From NCBI GenBank assembly GCA_905188195.1, contig CAJJKY010000017.1, positions 1-44,632 of the forward strand: a stretch of DNA of 44,632 nt. Reading direction: 5' to 3'. Shown here in pieces: positions 6,902 through 15,133 of the stretch. How positions within the stretch are numbered: the first letter of the stretch is position 1; every line of letters begins with the position of its first letter. The translations under genes were made by a program, and so were the position numbers. This DNA is from Streptococcus parasanguinis (lineage in GTDB: Bacteria; Bacillota; Bacilli; Lactobacillales; Streptococcaceae). Below the pieces are notes generated by a model. That model had not been told where the DNA came from, did not search any database, and saw only the letters and a list, made by a program, of their open reading frames with translations.

Positions 6902-7745
6902 AAAAACAACCATCGTCCTCACTTTGGTCTGTCTTTTCTTGATCGGTTTAGCCATTCCTTCTTATAGCTGGACTCGAACCAATGTTTCAAAAATTGAGAA
7001 ATTCTATAATTCTAAACTGTCTCCCATCATTATGATTCCAGGAAGCTCCGCGACAGAGAACCGCTTTGATGGCTTGGTGACCAAGCTCAATAAAGAACGC
7101 CAAGGGACCAAACACAGCCTTCTCAAGGTTAAGGTCTGGAATGATGGTAGGATGACCTATAGTGGGAGTATCGATGCGAAGGACAATGAGCCAGTGATTG
7201 TGGTTGGTTTTGAAAACAACAAAGATGGCTATAGCAATATTAAAAAGCAGGCCAAACTATTCAACCAAGCCTTCGAAGCCCTTCAAGAAAAATACAATTT
7301 TAATAACTTTAAGGGCTTAGGTCATTCCAACGGTGGCTTAATCTATACAGCCTTTATTGAAAATTATCTAGGGGATTATGATATCGATCTGAAAACCTTG
7401 ATGACCATCGGCACCCCATACAACTTTACAGAGACCAATATTCAAAACAAATCGGAGATGTTGGCAGATTTTATCAAGGGAAAAGAAGCCATTCCCAATA
7501 CGCTCCATATGTATTCAGTAGCAGGGACTATTACCTATGATTCAGATGAGTTGGTCCCAGATGCCAGTGTATCGGCTGGGAAATACATCTATCAAAACCA
7601 AGCTGCAAGCTATACGGAGATTACAGTGACGGGCGAAGATGCCCAGCACTCGGACCTTCCAACCAATGATGAGGTCGTCGCCTTGGTGAAAGAGCATATT
7701 GAAAGTCAAACGGATCGTAGAAGAGGTCCGAATAAAGGAAACTAA
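6888..7745 (+). CDS. Secreted or membrane-anchored alpha/beta hydrolase, DUF915 family
   Basis: The 285-residue protein begins with a positively charged end and one hydrophobic helix (about residues 7-27), predicting export or N-terminal anchoring. The DUF915 fold shows an oxyanion region PGSSATENRF near residue 51, the nucleophile elbow GHSNGG near residue 146, an acidic residue in DSDELVPDAS, and the catalytic His in AQHSDLP near residue 263. Esterase or lipase-like activity outside the cell is likely; the substrate is unknown. It overlaps the end of the EIIC-like gene, and a terminator follows. Confidence 0.82.
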   Translation: MKVSKKTTIVLTLVCLFLIGLAIPSYSWTRTNVSKIEKFYNSKLSPIIMIPGSSATENRFDGLVTKLNKERQGTKHSLLKVKVWNDGRMTYSGSIDAKDNEPVIVVGFENNKDGYSNIKKQAKLFNQAFEALQEKYNFNNFKGLGHSNGGLIYTAFIENYLGDYDIDLKTLMTIGTPYNFTETNIQNKSEMLADFIKGKEAIPNTLHMYSVAGTITYDSDELVPDASVSAGKYIYQNQAASYTEITVTGEDAQHSDLPTNDEVVALVKEHIESQTDRRRGPNKGN

Positions 7746-7780
7746 GTGTGAAGAGGGATTCCTTCCTCACACTTTTTTTA
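7744..7780 (+). terminator. Rho-independent terminator of the EIIC-like/hydrolase operon
   Basis: AAGTGTGA (7744-7751) pairs with TCACACTT (7767-7774), followed by seven T. The stem begins within the hydrolase stop codon. Confidence 0.8.
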
Positions 7781-7781
7781 G

Positions 7782-7787
7782 TATAAT
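7782..7787 (+). promoter_or_regulatory. -10 box for the DUF4767 lipoprotein gene
   Basis: TATAAT directly follows the upstream terminator and lies 40 bp before the ATG at 7828. The -35 region overlaps the terminator and is not convincing. Confidence 0.5.
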
Positions 7788-7827
7788 AAAGTTTAGTATG
7801 AAAAAAAGGGAGACCAAAGGAGATCAG

Positions 7828-8946
7828 ATGAAAAGAAAACAGTGGATGCAGTTGGGATTAGCGGCTTCGAGTATGGTCTTGCTGACGGGATGTTACCAAA
7901 GATACCAGCGCCAGTCCAGTCCTAAAAAAGAGGTTGCAACCAGCCAGACTTCGGCAAAGAAACAAGCGAAAAAAGCAGATAATAAACAATTATACCAGTC
8001 TGTTTTTTCAGACTACCAAAAGATTTTTACGACCTCAAAGGATGTGGATGCCATTTCCAAATTGAATGATGAATTAGCCAAAGAAGATCGGATGATCAAT
8101 AGCTGGGTGATTGAGACCATTATCAATCAGCCAGAAGCGGTTCGGTACGCTTTTAAGGACCTGAATGACGATGGGGTAGATGAGATGATCATCGCCAATC
8201 AGCAGACGGATGGCAGTTACTTTGTAACGGGGGTGTACTACCTCAAGGATCAAAAACCGACCCTGTTAGCAGAAGGTTTCGTGGCTGGTCATGGAGGAGC
8301 ACGCAATGCGACGACCCTCTATCAGGGAGGAGAAGTCCTAGAAGTGAGTTGGTTATCTGGTACTGGCCGAGGTCTAGCCGTGCTTTCACGAATAGAAAAG
8401 ACGTCCCAAGTCGCGACCAAAGTCAAGGAAGAAGAAGTTCAGGTACCTGGGTCAGATATGAATGCCCTCTTTGGAAAATCTGATGAGGATAAACTAGATC
8501 TCAAGAGTTTTGACTGGCAACCCTTTGAAAGCACGCCTTCAGGCGGCAATCCCCAAAGCCTGGAGAAAACGCCATGGAATGCTGAAAAATCAGCAAAATT
8601 AGCAGAATTTATGAAGACTTGGGGTGAGAAGATGGGGCAGCCCAACTACCAAAAAGGCATCGCTGGCGGTGATGTAGGACCAGACAACCTCTATACTCTA
8701 GGGGAAAATAGCAAGATGGATGCCATTTATACAGATACCGGTCAAGGAAATGCCAAGTACCGCATTGTAGAACGCTATAGCAATTGGGACAAATATCCAG
8801 ATGTGCATAGTTATTTCTTTGCCATTACAGATACAGGGGAAGCCATTGTCTTTCATTCTCCAACAACCAATGGTGGAAAGATGTATCTAAAACCAACGGA
8901 CAACAAGGAACTTCAAGAAGCATTTACTCAAATCCTTCATCAGTAA
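7828..8946 (+). CDS. DUF4767-containing lipoprotein
   Basis: The 372-residue protein has a lipoprotein signal with lipobox LLTGC, so it should be lipid-anchored outside the membrane. A Lys/Gln/Ser-rich linker follows (about residues 27-55). The middle region carries DLNDDGVDE, an acidic loop like the calcium-binding loops of EF-hand or dockerin type. The C-terminal part from TPWNAEKSAKLAEFM looks like the DUF4767 domain of Gram-positive lipoproteins. ATG 7828 has AAAGGAGA 5 bp upstream; an in-frame start at 7699 would run through the upstream gene and terminator. Its function is unknown. It is monocistronic, with a terminator after it. Confidence 0.8.
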   Translation: MKRKQWMQLGLAASSMVLLTGCYQRYQRQSSPKKEVATSQTSAKKQAKKADNKQLYQSVFSDYQKIFTTSKDVDAISKLNDELAKEDRMINSWVIETIINQPEAVRYAFKDLNDDGVDEMIIANQQTDGSYFVTGVYYLKDQKPTLLAEGFVAGHGGARNATTLYQGGEVLEVSWLSGTGRGLAVLSRIEKTSQVATKVKEEEVQVPGSDMNALFGKSDEDKLDLKSFDWQPFESTPSGGNPQSLEKTPWNAEKSAKLAEFMKTWGEKMGQPNYQKGIAGGDVGPDNLYTLGENSKMDAIYTDTGQGNAKYRIVERYSNWDKYPDVHSYFFAITDTGEAIVFHSPTTNGGKMYLKPTDNKELQEAFTQILHQ

Positions 8947-8959
8947 GAAGGAAGAATAG

Positions 8960-8986
8960 ACCAGAAAATGATTGTTTTCTGGTTTT
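8960..8986 (+). terminator. Terminator after the DUF4767 lipoprotein gene
   Basis: ACCAGAAAA and TTTTCTGGT make a 9-bp stem with loop TGATTG, followed by TTTCATTT. Confidence 0.75.
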
Positions 8987-9100
8987 CATTTATTCATAAA
9001 ATGAATAAAAAACCAAATTATAAAAAGATATTTAGGAAAGGAAATATGTTAAAAGATAGTAATAAATGCCGTTGTAAAAGTATTTAAAAACAGAAAACAT

Positions 9101-9129
9101 TTGACAATAAAAGGAAAATCAATTAAAAT
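9101..9129 (+). promoter_or_regulatory. Promoter of the Ser-rich lipoprotein gene
   Basis: A TTGACA -35 (9101-9106) and TAAAAT -10 (9124-9129) are 17 bp apart, with an AT-rich stretch upstream. The TTG of the -35 could be misread as a start codon in the same frame. Confidence 0.75.
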
Positions 9130-9160
9130 ATATTCAAACTATATTTATAGGAGAATAACG

Positions 9161-9721
9161 ATGAAAAAACTTCTTACAGCCGGTGTGGCTCTCTTGTCAG
9201 TTGCAACCTTAGCAGCATGTTCTGGTAAAACTGCTTCAGAATCATCAAACAAAGATGCAAAGGCTTCTTCTAGCAAAGTAGAAAAATCATCTACTTCAAA
9301 AAGCAAATCAAGCAGCTCATCTAAATCATCAAAATCTTCTGTTGATGTTCCAGAAATTGTCTTGTTGACAGATGAAGAAATTGACAATGCCAAAACAATT
9401 GGTGATATGAAATCCCTATATAGCAAATTAGTGGATAACTATAAAAAAAATGCACAAGATATCGGCCAACAAATTCCAGAAGCATATAGAGCTACTTATA
9501 CCAAACAAGTAGAGCCAGCTCTCAAGACACTGGACGAATCAAAAACTCAATTTGATAAAGGAATTTCAACTGGTGGTCCAGATGATACAGTTGTTCCTGA
9601 ACAAGGGCGTACTATTTTTGTACAACAATTGAAATCTTCTCGTGATGCAATGAAACAAGCTCTTGAAACTGCTTATGAATCAATTTCACCATATACTTCT
9701 TCATCTTCAGATGATGAATAA
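9161..9721 (+). CDS. Small Ser/Lys-rich lipoprotein of unknown function
   Basis: The 186-residue protein begins with a clear lipoprotein signal (MKKLLTAGVALLSVATLAAC). A low-complexity Ser/Lys/Ala linker of about 45 residues follows, ending near VDVPEIVLL. A mostly helical, charged C-terminal domain (about residues 70-175) comes next, and the protein ends in a Ser/Asp tail. No family was recognised. AGGAGA lies 6 bp before ATG 9161. It has its own promoter and is followed by a copy of the dispersed repeat, so it is probably transcribed alone. The linker suggests a spacer that displays the domain through the cell wall. Confidence 0.85.
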   Translation: MKKLLTAGVALLSVATLAACSGKTASESSNKDAKASSSKVEKSSTSKSKSSSSSKSSKSSVDVPEIVLLTDEEIDNAKTIGDMKSLYSKLVDNYKKNAQDIGQQIPEAYRATYTKQVEPALKTLDESKTQFDKGISTGGPDDTVVPEQGRTIFVQQLKSSRDAMKQALETAYESISPYTSSSSDDE

Positions 9722-9730
9722 TTCATAAAT

Positions 9731-9911
9731 GAAAATGAGAGTAGGACAGAAATCGGTCATTCGTTAGAATTCGATTTCGTCGTCCCACCTCCGCACAGTT
9801 GACTAGGGCTGTAAAAGCTGATGAAATCAGCCTAGTAGAGTCCACTCAACTACTGCGTCTTACTTGACAATCCAAAAACAATTGAGAGGCTAGGACTTTT
9901 GTCCCAGCCTC
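9731..9911 (+). repeat. Composite dispersed repeat, long form (copy 3) with terminator
   Basis: Positions 9731-9826 match 1-96 in inverted orientation. Beyond that, GCTGAT-GAA-ATCAGC (9817-9831) nests inside a CTAGG...CCTAG pair, and the unit ends with the GAGGCTAGGAC-TTTT-GTCCCAGCCTC hairpin (9886-9911). That hairpin is the same repeat as 36951-36976 in the other orientation. The whole 180 bp is structured and shows no open frame. Confidence 0.8.
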
Positions 9912-9917
9912 TATTTT
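9886..9917 (+). terminator. Terminator hairpin at the end of the composite repeat
   Basis: The 11-bp arms GAGGCTAGGAC and GTCCCAGCCTC (with one G-T pair) flank TTTT and are followed by TATTTTT. It separates the lipoprotein gene from the ABC transporter operon. Confidence 0.75.
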
Positions 9918-9922
9918 TGATT

Positions 9923-9960
9923 TCTTACAAAAATGTAAGATTGCAAGGGTAAAATGTAAG
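9923..9960 (+). promoter_or_regulatory. BceR-type operator with additional half site
   Basis: TCTTACA-AAAA-TGTAAGA (9923-9940) is a perfect inverted repeat. Its core TTACA-N4-TGTAA fits the known binding pattern of BceR-like response regulators. ATGTAAG at 9933-9939 recurs at 9954-9960, exactly 21 bp away, as a half site on the same DNA face. It lies about 53 bp upstream of the -10 box of the BceAB-like operon. Confidence 0.75.
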
Positions 9961-9972
9961 GTTATGTTATGG

Positions 9973-9998
9973 TGAAAGCGTTTCAGTTTTAGTACAAT
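9973..9998 (+). promoter_or_regulatory. Promoter of the BceAB-like operon
   Basis: TACAAT (9993-9998) is a likely -10 box, with no good -35 at the right distance, as expected of an activator-dependent promoter. The dyad TGAAAGCGTTTCA (9973-9985) overlaps the -35 position and resembles a CcpA cre site lacking one central base. Confidence 0.5.
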
Positions 9999-10048
9999 AG
10001 ATTTGTAAAAATGGATTGAAGCTTTATCGAGCTAGAAAGGAACGGACC

Positions 10049-10816
10049 ATGACCCTACTAGACGTTCAACATATCAAAAAAATCTACAAAACCCGCTTTC
10101 AAGGAACGCAAGTCGAAGCCTTGAAAGATATTCACTTCACTGTGGAAGAGGGTGAATATGTCGCCATCATGGGGGAATCAGGATCCGGGAAATCGACCCT
10201 CCTCAATATCCTGGCCATGCTGGACCAGCCGACGGAAGGACGGGTCTACCTCAATGGCACCGACACCTCAACCATCAAGAACAAGGATGCCTCCAGTTTC
10301 CGTCGGGAAAAACTAGGCTTTATCTTTCAAGATTTCAACCTTCTCGATACCTTATCGGTCAAGGACAATATCCTCTTGCCTCTGGTCCTTTCTCGCAGAC
10401 CAGTCAAGGAAATGATGAGCAAGGTGGATAGCGTGAGTCGGGAATTGGGCATTCACCAGCTCTTAGAAAAATACCCTTACGAAATCTCTGGTGGACAAAA
10501 ACAACGGGTGGCTGTAGGGCGTGCCATCATCACCTCACCTGAAATCCTCCTTGCTGATGAGCCAACAGGGGCGCTGGATTCCAAGTCTTCAGCTGCTTTG
10601 CTCGATGTCTTTGAAGATATCAATAGCATGGGGCAAACCATTCTCATGGTGACTCATTCAACCGCAGCAGCAGCTCGGGCTAAGCGCGTGCTCTTTATCA
10701 AGGACGGGATCCTTTACAACCAGATCTTCCGCGGGGAAAAGACGGAGCGTCAGATGTTCCAAGAAATCTCAGATACCTTGACGGTCATGGCGGGAAAGGA
10801 GGATCGTGATGTTTAA
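10049..10816 (+). CDS. BceA-type ABC transporter ATP-binding protein
   Basis: The 255-residue ATPase has all motifs intact: Walker A GESGSGKST near residue 44, Q-loop FQDFNLLD, signature SGGQKQR near residue 149, Walker B LLADEPTGALD, and the H-loop His in VTHST. It belongs to the MacB/BceA-type subfamily that works with FtsX-like permeases in sensing and removing antimicrobial peptides such as bacitracin or lantibiotics. ATG 10049 with AAAGGAA 6 bp upstream is preferred over TTG 10016. It overlaps the permease gene by 8 bp. No histidine kinase or response regulator gene is adjacent, although a BceR-type site lies upstream. Confidence 0.9.
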   Translation: MTLLDVQHIKKIYKTRFQGTQVEALKDIHFTVEEGEYVAIMGESGSGKSTLLNILAMLDQPTEGRVYLNGTDTSTIKNKDASSFRREKLGFIFQDFNLLDTLSVKDNILLPLVLSRRPVKEMMSKVDSVSRELGIHQLLEKYPYEISGGQKQRVAVGRAIITSPEILLADEPTGALDSKSSAALLDVFEDINSMGQTILMVTHSTAAAARAKRVLFIKDGILYNQIFRGEKTERQMFQEISDTLTVMAGKEDRDV

Positions 10817-12818
10817 ATTAACAAGTAAATTAGCTCTTTCCAACCTCAAACAAAATCGCAAGCTCTATTATCCCTTTGCCCTGGCTGTCATTTTAACGAC
10901 CATGATCCTTTATAGTTTTATCGCCTTGTCATCGACCCCTCATTTAGAGGATTCTTACGGAGGTGGGGCAGCGAGAACTGTTCTTGGTTTTGGTAGTTTC
11001 GTCGTCCAGCTGGTCGTCATCATTTTAGTGGCTTATGCCAATGGCTATGTCATGAAAAATCGTTCCAAAGAACTGGGACTGTACAGTGTTCTGGGGATGG
11101 AGAAGAAGCATCTCCTCATCATGACCTTATGGGAATTGCTCTTCTTCTATGTTCTCACAGTTGGAGCAGGACTGGGCTTGGGGCTCTTATTTGATCGCCT
11201 GATTTTTGCCTTGCTCCTAAAATGTATGGGGCTACCAGTCGTCATTCAATCAACCTTCCAGATAGGGGCTGTTCTTAACACTTTACTTGGGTTAGCCTTA
11301 GCTTTTGCCCTCATTCTCTTGCTGAATTCTTTCCGCCTCTTGCGCTACAGTTCCCTCCACCTCATGCAACAGAAAAAGGCAGGAGAGAAGAAGGGACGCT
11401 TCTTGCTGGTTCAAACTCTTTTAGGACTAGGGCTCTTAGGAATTGCGTTTTATATAGCGCTAACCGTTGAGCGTCCAGTTGCAGCGGTTCAAGGATTCTT
11501 TATTGCTGTCATCTTAGTCATTCTAGCGACTTATCTCTTATTCAACGCAGGCTCTATTACCTTCTTAAGATTTCTCAAAGGTCGGAAATCCTACTATTAC
11601 AAGCCGGAGAACTTTATATCTGTCTCTAATTTAATCGCTCGGATGCGAAAAAATGCAGCGGGTCTTGCGACCATTAGTATTCTTTCCACCATGGTCTTGG
11701 TCACCTTAACCGGGTCGCTCAATATCTTTATTGGAGGACAGAACTACCTAGATACTGTTTACCCTTCTGATTACATGATTAGTGTGGGGCATATGCCTTC
11801 AGATGCTGAGACAGAACCAGTTATCAAGGATGTTCAAGCTCAAATTAAGAAAACAGCCGATGCGACAAATCTATCAGATTATCAGGTGGCACAGACAACA
11901 TACTGGTCGGCTGAAATTCGAAAGATTGATGGAAGGAGCTTAGAGGTTTATGAACAGTCCTATCAAGAAGCTGGTCAGGAGATGGAGATGAAGACAGAGG
12001 GAACAGTCTACTTTTTTGATCAGGCGACTTACGAGCAACTGACGGGTCAAAAAGTTGAGCTTGGGGAAAATGAAATCCTAGCCTATGGGTATCAGTATCC
12101 AGGAAAATTAGATTCGCAATTAGAAATCAATGGGAAGACCTTCACGATTAAACAAAAACTAGACTCCAATTTTATCCAAGGAAAACTCCCTCAATCCGAC
12201 CTGTTTCAACATCAAATGGGTTTGTACCTTGTCCTCCCTGACTTGAACCAACTGGGACTAAAAGTTGATAAAAATTTGGAATTCGCTATTACTGCAAAAG
12301 ATAAAGAGAATCAAGATTTCATCAGTGGCTTGATCAAAGACCTTTATTCGACAGACAAAATGAGTCAATATGGTGCGACTTTCTTTGGTGGATTTGAACG
12401 ATACAGCATAGAGAAGGAGTGGCGTGAAACAGCAGGGACTCTCCTCTTTATTGGGATTTTCCTATCGGTCATCTTTCTATTAGCTACAGTACTCGTCATT
12501 TACTACAAACAGATTTCAGAGGGTCATGAGGATCGGGATAATTTTGTGATCTTGCAACAAGTAGGATTGGACCAAAAGCAAACCGGCACCACCATTCGCA
12601 AACAGATTCTCACTGTCTTCTTCCTTCCATTATTCTTCTCCTTCCTATACCTAGGAGTGGCCTACAAGATGATTGCAAAGATCGTTGCCATCTTAGGAGC
12701 GACCAATGCGGGACTGGTCCTTCAAACAACTCTTTCCATCTGCGCTGTCTTTTTCATCTCTTATGTCCTCGTCTTTCTTCTAACTTCTAGAAGTTATCGG
12801 AAGATTGTCGTGAGGTAG
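10809..12818 (+). CDS. BceB-type FtsX-domain ABC transporter permease
   Basis: The 669-residue permease has the BceB layout: a first helix after MFKLTSKLALSNL, FtsX helices including the NRSKELGLYSVLGMEKKHL segment near residues 80-100, and further helices to about residue 310. A large extracellular region of roughly 200 residues (about 320-530) follows, with three helices at the C-terminus. In this family the extracellular domain recognises the peptide-lipid II-cycle complex. AAAGGAGG (10795-10802) lies 6 bp before the ATG. It is translationally coupled to the ATPase gene. A terminator follows at 12871-12903. Confidence 0.9.
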   Translation: MFKLTSKLALSNLKQNRKLYYPFALAVILTTMILYSFIALSSTPHLEDSYGGGAARTVLGFGSFVVQLVVIILVAYANGYVMKNRSKELGLYSVLGMEKKHLLIMTLWELLFFYVLTVGAGLGLGLLFDRLIFALLLKCMGLPVVIQSTFQIGAVLNTLLGLALAFALILLLNSFRLLRYSSLHLMQQKKAGEKKGRFLLVQTLLGLGLLGIAFYIALTVERPVAAVQGFFIAVILVILATYLLFNAGSITFLRFLKGRKSYYYKPENFISVSNLIARMRKNAAGLATISILSTMVLVTLTGSLNIFIGGQNYLDTVYPSDYMISVGHMPSDAETEPVIKDVQAQIKKTADATNLSDYQVAQTTYWSAEIRKIDGRSLEVYEQSYQEAGQEMEMKTEGTVYFFDQATYEQLTGQKVELGENEILAYGYQYPGKLDSQLEINGKTFTIKQKLDSNFIQGKLPQSDLFQHQMGLYLVLPDLNQLGLKVDKNLEFAITAKDKENQDFISGLIKDLYSTDKMSQYGATFFGGFERYSIEKEWRETAGTLLFIGIFLSVIFLLATVLVIYYKQISEGHEDRDNFVILQQVGLDQKQTGTTIRKQILTVFFLPLFFSFLYLGVAYKMIAKIVAILGATNAGLVLQTTLSICAVFFISYVLVFLLTSRSYRKIVVR

Positions 12819-12870
12819 CGCTGAGTCTATAAAAGATTGAGAAATGAAAAAGGCGACAAGTTGTTAAACA

Positions 12871-12903
12871 AAAAAACACCGAGGGGGTACCTCGGTGTTT
12901 TTA
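12871..12903. terminator. Bidirectional terminator between convergent genes
   Basis: AACACCGAGG and CCTCGGTGTT form a GC-rich stem with loop GGGTA, flanked by A and T runs on the two sides. It serves both the BceB-like and oligopeptide-binding genes. Confidence 0.9.
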
Positions 12904-12909
12904 TCGTGA

Positions 12910-14874
12910 TTATTTCACGTGTTTTGCAAGTTCTTCTTGCGCTTTTTTATTGGATTCTTCTTTTTCTTTCAACCAATTCTTATACGCTTTTTCGTAGTCC
13001 GCAGTTGTGACAGTCTTGTCTTGAACTTTTTGGTATTTGAAGAAGCTTGTTTCCCCTTTAATACCAACTGCAGAATTTGCTGCTGAGAATGGCGTCACCT
13101 TCGTGATAGATGGAACTCCACCCTTAGAGTAGATTGGAAGAACCATAGCATTTTCTGTCAACCAAGCTTGGGCAGCAGCGTATTTTTCATAACGTGCATT
13201 GGTATCCAATTTTTCAGCATTGGCATCATCGAGCAAGGCTTTGTATTCGTTCAAACCAATTTTCTCTATGAGCGCTTGGTCTTTCTTAGGATCAAGTCCC
13301 ATACCTGTCAAGGTTGAACCATCTGTTGGGTTCAAGATATCCAAGTAAGTAGATGGGTCTTGGAAGTCAGGTCCCCAACCAGTGATATCCATATCAAAGT
13401 CTTTTTGGTCTGGTGATTGGGCAAAGTAAGTAGCGTTATCAGCATCGTCTGTAGACAATTTTTGGACATCGATCACGACATTGTCTTTACCAAGGGCCGC
13501 TTCGATTGAGCTCTTCATAGAGTCTGCTTGTTGGACAAGAGCATTAGAAGATTGGTCTACAACATAGTCGATATGGATTGGGAATTGAACCCCTTGTGAT
13601 TGCAATTCAGATTTTGCTTTTGCAAGTTCCGCTTTGGCTTTATCTGCATTATGCAAGCTATCTTGAGCATCTGCGAAACTAACACCTTTCCACTCATCTC
13701 CTGTTGCGGCAAGTTTTTCTTCAACGAGAGTACCGAAGTCTTTCCCGTCTGCTTGCACAAATGTCGGTGGAACTAGAAGGGTACGAAGGGTTTTGGTTGC
13801 TCCGTCTTTCCCGTTAACTTGAGCGCTGTAGGAAGTTCTATCTAAAGCAAAGTTCAAAGCTTGACGGAAGTTTTTGTTTTGAAGGGCTGTCTTGGTGCTG
13901 TTCTTTTGCTCATCAGATGTCTTCTTGGTATGGCCGTAGTTTTGACGGTTGACGTTGAAGTAAGCATAGTAAACAGTAGAGTCTTGTGGGGTATAAACGA
14001 TGTTATCCTTGAATTTCTTCTCAATCGTACTGTACGTTGAGCTAGTTGGGAAGAGACGAGCAGTAGATAGGTTGCCATCTGAGAAGTTACGAGCAAGATA
14101 GTCTTGGTCAGATCCATCGAAGTACGTTAATTTAACAGTATCGATGTGAACATTTTTCTTGTCGTAGTATTCAGGGTTTTTATCCAACTCAATTTGTGAT
14201 TTTGAAGTGAAGGACTTCAAAATATAGGCACCGTTGTAGAGGATACCATTTGGTTTCACGCTACCAAAGTCTTTACCAGCTGATTCCAAGAATTTTTCAT
14301 TGACCGGCATCATGGTAGAAGTGGTCAATTTAGAATTCCAGAAAGATTCTGGTTGGTTCAAAGTATATTGAAGAGTATGATCATCAACAGCTTTTACCCC
14401 AACAGTTGAGAAGTCTTTGGTTTTTCCGTTTACATAATCATCCAAGCCTTTGACTGAGTTTTGAACCAAGTAAAGAGCATCGGATTTTTTATCGGCTACA
14501 TATTTCAGAGCTGTCACGAAATCATGTGCAGTGACGTCAGCGTATTCATTACCTTCTGAATCATACCACTTCGCATCTTTTCGAAGCTTGTAGGTATATG
14601 TGAGACCGTCTTTTGAAACAGACCAGTCCTCAGCAAGAGCAGGCACTAGGTTACCGTATTGGTCGTTTTCAAACAAACCGTCGACCAAGTTGGTAGTAAT
14701 GTCGCTTGTAGTTGAACGATTTGAAGTCAAATAGTTCAAGGAATCAGGGTCTGTACCATACACGTATTTGTAGGTTGTTCCCTTTGATGAGTTAGAAGAT
14801 GAACCACATGCAGCAAGGAAAAGCGTTGAAGCAGCGGCTACACCTGCTAAAAGAGCAAGCTTCGATTTTTTCAT
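12910..14874 (-). CDS. Oligopeptide-binding lipoprotein, AliA/AliB/AmiA type
   Basis: The 654-residue extracellular solute-binding protein of family 5 has the lipobox LAAC in its first 25 residues, a poly-Ser stretch, and the family start YVYGTDPDSLNYL. It captures oligopeptides for the Ami/Opp ABC transporter, whose permease and ATPase genes are not in this window. It therefore looks like an accessory binding protein that shares a transporter encoded elsewhere. It is clearly paralogous to the protein at 34946-36913, with almost the same length and a similar Lys-rich helical C-terminus. AAAGGAGA lies before the ATG, and a TATAAT lies at 14905-14910 on the minus strand. Confidence 0.92.
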   Translation of the reverse strand: MKKSKLALLAGVAAASTLFLAACGSSSNSSKGTTYKYVYGTDPDSLNYLTSNRSTTSDITTNLVDGLFENDQYGNLVPALAEDWSVSKDGLTYTYKLRKDAKWYDSEGNEYADVTAHDFVTALKYVADKKSDALYLVQNSVKGLDDYVNGKTKDFSTVGVKAVDDHTLQYTLNQPESFWNSKLTTSTMMPVNEKFLESAGKDFGSVKPNGILYNGAYILKSFTSKSQIELDKNPEYYDKKNVHIDTVKLTYFDGSDQDYLARNFSDGNLSTARLFPTSSTYSTIEKKFKDNIVYTPQDSTVYYAYFNVNRQNYGHTKKTSDEQKNSTKTALQNKNFRQALNFALDRTSYSAQVNGKDGATKTLRTLLVPPTFVQADGKDFGTLVEEKLAATGDEWKGVSFADAQDSLHNADKAKAELAKAKSELQSQGVQFPIHIDYVVDQSSNALVQQADSMKSSIEAALGKDNVVIDVQKLSTDDADNATYFAQSPDQKDFDMDITGWGPDFQDPSTYLDILNPTDGSTLTGMGLDPKKDQALIEKIGLNEYKALLDDANAEKLDTNARYEKYAAAQAWLTENAMVLPIYSKGGVPSITKVTPFSAANSAVGIKGETSFFKYQKVQDKTVTTADYEKAYKNWLKEKEESNKKAQEELAKHVK

Positions 14875-14904
14875 ATTCGTGTCTCCTTTTGAATAATTTT
14901 AATT

Positions 14905-14910
14905 ATTATA
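14905..14910 (-). promoter_or_regulatory. -10 box of the oligopeptide-binding protein gene
   Basis: TATAAT on the minus strand lies about 31 bp before the ATG; the -35 match is weak. The surrounding DNA is very AT-rich. Confidence 0.5.
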
Positions 14911-15042
14911 CTCCAATCAATCTATAAAATAAAGTGTTTTTTGAACTTTTTTTGCATATTTACACACCGGTATACAGTGAAAGCCTTGATTTTAAGGGAT
15001 TTTTAAGTAATAAAAATTTTTTTAAAAAAGTTACTATTTTGC

Positions 15043-15107
15043 TTTACATACTAGTAGAGAAAGAGTATACTGATAGTGAATAAACTAGTATGCAAAACAA
15101 ACTAGTG
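15043..15107 (+). promoter_or_regulatory. PadR operon promoter with three ACTAGT sites
   Basis: A TTTACA -35 (15043-15048) and TATACT -10 (15067-15072) are 18 bp apart. The palindrome ACTAGT occurs at 15050-15055 in the spacer and at 15085-15090 and 15102-15107 downstream. All three sit where a bound PadR dimer would interfere with transcription, which suggests autorepression. Confidence 0.65.
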
Positions 15108-15133
15108 AATATGTGAAGAAAGAGGTGAGAAGG

